The notes beneath the pieces were generated by a model. The model was not told where the DNA came from. It ran no database searches and was given only the letters and a program-made list of their open reading frames with translations. Positions 62,114-64,000 of a stretch of DNA of 64,000 nucleotides are shown here, in pieces. The stretch spans positions 124,001 through 188,000 of the forward strand of contig NZ_CP018017.1 in assembly GCF_000280495.2 (NCBI RefSeq), in the 5' to 3' direction. The translations under genes were made by a program, and so were the position numbers. Position 1 is the stretch's first letter. Each line of letters opens with the position of its first letter. The DNA is from Kosakonia radicincitans DSM 16656. Its GTDB lineage: Bacteria > Pseudomonadota > Gammaproteobacteria > Enterobacterales > Enterobacteriaceae.

Positions 62114-63504
62114 ATACCACTGAACTGGAGAATATGATCCGCACTATTCTTGCTGATAATCTGACAGGGATCGCTACTGCCCCTGGAAATATTCAGCACA
62201 CTATCTTCGCTCGTGTGGAAGATGCTATCACTGCCAGCTACGATGCCTATAAAAAATACTTGGCAGAACCTCTGGCACTTCGAACCAGGATTATTACTGC
62301 CCTGAAGGAAGAGCTGGCACCCTGGATCAAAGAGATGTCCGAACGCGCCGCAGAAGAAACCGGCATGGGTAATGCACTCGACAAAATCAGTAAAAATACT
62401 GCGGCACTGAATAATACTCCAGGGATTGAGGATTTGACCACAAGCGCCCTGACTGGCGATGGTGGCATGGTTTTGTTCGAACTTTCCCCCTTTGGAGTCA
62501 TTGGCGCTATCGCCCCCAGCACCAATCCGACCGAAACTATCATTAACAACACCATCAGTATGCTGGCCGCTGGTAATGCTGTCTACTTCAGCCCCCATCC
62601 TGGCGCAAAGAAGGTATCTTTGTGGCTTATTGAAAAAATCGAAGACATCATTTATCGGGTAAGCGGGATCCGGAATCTGGTTACCACCGTCGCAGAGCCC
62701 ACCTTTGACGCCACTCGCGAAATGATGTCAGATCCGCGCATTGCTCTGCTTGTGGTTACAGGCGGCCCGGCAATTGTCAATATGGCCATGAAAACCGGTA
62801 AAAAAGTTATCGGTGCCGGCCCAGGTAACCCCCCTGTACTGGTGGATGAAACTGCCTGTCCGGTCAAAGCTGCCAAAGATATCGTTGATGGTGCCTCTTT
62901 CGATCATAACGTCCTTTGCATCGCCGAAAAATGCGTCATCGTGGTCGATAGCATCGCCGATCGCCTCGTAGAAAATATGCAGAAAAACGATGCCTTTCTG
63001 GTAAAAACACCCGGTGATATTGCCAGACTGCGCCAGGTCGTTATCAATGACAAAGGAGAAGCAAACAAGAAACTGGTAGGCAAAAGCCCGGCAGTGATCC
63101 TGCAGGCTGCTGATCTGAACACATCAACGGCACCGCGACTGATTATTGTGGAAGTGGAGCAGGACGATCCGCTGGTGATGGTCGAACAATTGATGCCGGT
63201 TCTGCCTGTTGTGCGGGTCAGGGATTTTGAGACAGGGCTGGCACTGGCGCTGAAAGTGGAAAACGATCAGCACCATACAGCCATAATGCATTCGCAGAAT
63301 GTTTCCCGTCTGAACCTGGCCGCGAAGACCATGCAAACTTCAATATTTGTGAAAAATGGCCCTTCTTATGCTGGGCTGGGCATTGAGGCTGAGGGTTTTA
63401 CCACCTTTACTATTGCAACTCCCACTGGCGAGGGGACAACATCTGCACGGAGCTTCGCCCGTAAACGCCGTTGTGTACTGACTAATGGATTTTCCATCCG
63501 CTAA
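62110..63504 (+). CDS. pduP: CoA-acylating propionaldehyde dehydrogenase PduP
   Basis: The enzyme oxidises the aldehyde to acyl-CoA with NAD+. The 464 residues begin with the encapsulation helix MNTTELENMIRTILADNL, very like that of PduP. The catalytic Cys lies in FDHNVLCIAEK, and the nucleotide fold in ISMLAAGNAVYFSPHPGA and LLVVTGGPAIVNMAM. It overlaps the upstream gene by 4 bp. Confidence 0.94.
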   Translation: MNTTELENMIRTILADNLTGIATAPGNIQHTIFARVEDAITASYDAYKKYLAEPLALRTRIITALKEELAPWIKEMSERAAEETGMGNALDKISKNTAALNNTPGIEDLTTSALTGDGGMVLFELSPFGVIGAIAPSTNPTETIINNTISMLAAGNAVYFSPHPGAKKVSLWLIEKIEDIIYRVSGIRNLVTTVAEPTFDATREMMSDPRIALLVVTGGPAIVNMAMKTGKKVIGAGPGNPPVLVDETACPVKAAKDIVDGASFDHNVLCIAEKCVIVVDSIADRLVENMQKNDAFLVKTPGDIARLRQVVINDKGEANKKLVGKSPAVILQAADLNTSTAPRLIIVEVEQDDPLVMVEQLMPVLPVVRVRDFETGLALALKVENDQHHTAIMHSQNVSRLNLAAKTMQTSIFVKNGPSYAGLGIEAEGFTTFTIATPTGEGTTSARSFARKRRCVLTNGFSIR

Positions 63505-63519
63505 GTGGAGGATGTGAAG

Positions 63520-64000
63520 ATGTCCCTGTTCACGGTAAAAACGCGGGTGTATAGCGGAGCCGACAGTTTATCCTGGCTCAGAACGCTTCACGGTAAAAAG
63601 ATCTGGATCGTCTGCGATGGTTTTCTGGCTGGTAGCCCCAATCTGAAAATGGTCACCGACAATATCCATGAGGACAACACTGTCGCTCTGTTTAGCGATA
63701 TCATCCCCGATCCGCCTATCGCTACAGTGGTAGCAGGTATCGAGGCGATGAGCGCAATAAAGCCGGAGGTAGTGATCGGTTTCGGCGGTGGGTCGGCACT
63801 GGATTCAGCGAAGGCAATGATATTCTTTGGTCGCAGGCTTGGCATAAAGATTGAGAACTTCGTTGCAATCCCCACTACCAGTGGTACGGGCTCTGAAGTC
63901 ACCAGCGCCAGCGTTATCAGCGATCCGGCCAGCAGGATAAAGTATCCGTTGTTTGATGACAGTCTTTATCCTGATATAGCGCTTCTTGAACCGCGGCTGG
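63520..64000 (+). CDS. pduQ: 1-Propanol dehydrogenase PduQ, 5' part (runs off the window)
   Basis: The first 160 residues belong to an iron-type alcohol dehydrogenase: FGGGSALDSAKAMIFFGRRL near residue 88 and PTTSGTGSEVTSASVISDP near 122. It reduces propionaldehyde to 1-propanol and recycles NAD+ inside the shell. Ribosome site GGAGG precedes the start. The 3' end is beyond base 64,000. Confidence 0.93.
   Translation, partial: MSLFTVKTRVYSGADSLSWLRTLHGKKIWIVCDGFLAGSPNLKMVTDNIHEDNTVALFSDIIPDPPIATVVAGIEAMSAIKPEVVIGFGGGSALDSAKAMIFFGRRLGIKIENFVAIPTTSGTGSEVTSASVISDPASRIKYPLFDDSLYPDIALLEPRL

Overview
The window is a mosaic of at least three pieces of DNA from an enterobacterium, most likely Klebsiella. 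Klebsiella is suggested by the glycerol dissimilation (dha) genes, by the yqjH/yqjI neighbours, and by the set of insertion sequences (a 1196-bp IS5-group element matching ISKpn26 in length, an 820-bp IS26, IS1 and IS903-type elements). I see no replication or partition gene, so I cannot say from this window whether the molecule is a plasmid or a chromosome carrying integrated plasmid DNA. A large conjugative-plasmid backbone fits the middle section best.

Region 1 (1-8158), GC-rich and chromosome-like. A scrap of a dihydroxyacetone kinase gene is fused to the first 49 codons of dhaR. Then come dhaD (glycerol dehydrogenase, minus strand) and, divergently, dhaK-dhaL-dhaM (PTS-dependent dihydroxyacetone kinase) followed by a one-chain ATP-dependent dihydroxyacetone kinase. 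Together they oxidise glycerol to dihydroxyacetone and phosphorylate it. REP-like repeats, yqjH (siderophore-interacting ferric reductase) and a truncated, frameshifted yqjI close the segment.

Region 2 (8159-about 43.9 kb), moderate GC and plasmid-type. It begins inside a truncated DNA methyltransferase gene that is cut again by ISKpn26. Almost all genes lie on the minus strand and many are small and unrecognised. The recognisable ones concern DNA entry and upkeep: a DUF4942-type methyltransferase, an HNH nuclease, RdgC, a Dam-like methylase, a DNA polymerase beta clamp, SSB, a PAPS-reductase-family protein, a Tus-like fork-arrest protein, an orphan Cas6e-like RNA endonuclease, and LexA-controlled UmuDC. 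This set resembles the leading region of a conjugative plasmid. Ten minus-strand transcription units share one promoter-like motif, ATTTCGTCAC followed about 17 bp later by a -10-like hexamer. Two identical-length IS3-family elements inserted independently at 13.7 and 35.5 kb.

Region 3 (about 43.9-52.95 kb), a junkyard of mobile elements: an IS110-family element, a Tn3-family transposase fragment, IS26, an amidohydrolase tail, an IS66 remnant, a split and inverted IS903-type element, a small lipoprotein gene, two small genes, and an IS1 copy with a frameshifted insB.

Region 4 (52,955-64,000), a bacterial microcompartment operon on the plus strand that runs off the window. It has Pdu-type shell and core genes (pduA-, pduB-, pduJ-, pduK-, pduL-, pduM-, pduN-, pduO-C-, pduP- and pduQ-like, plus a diol facilitator). 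The B12-dependent pduCDE/GH genes are replaced by a glycyl radical diol dehydratase and its radical-SAM activase. It should dehydrate 1,2-propanediol and/or glycerol without B12 inside a shell, then convert the aldehyde to acyl-CoA, acyl phosphate and alcohol. With the dha genes, the window links two routes for glycerol and diol fermentation on one stretch of DNA.
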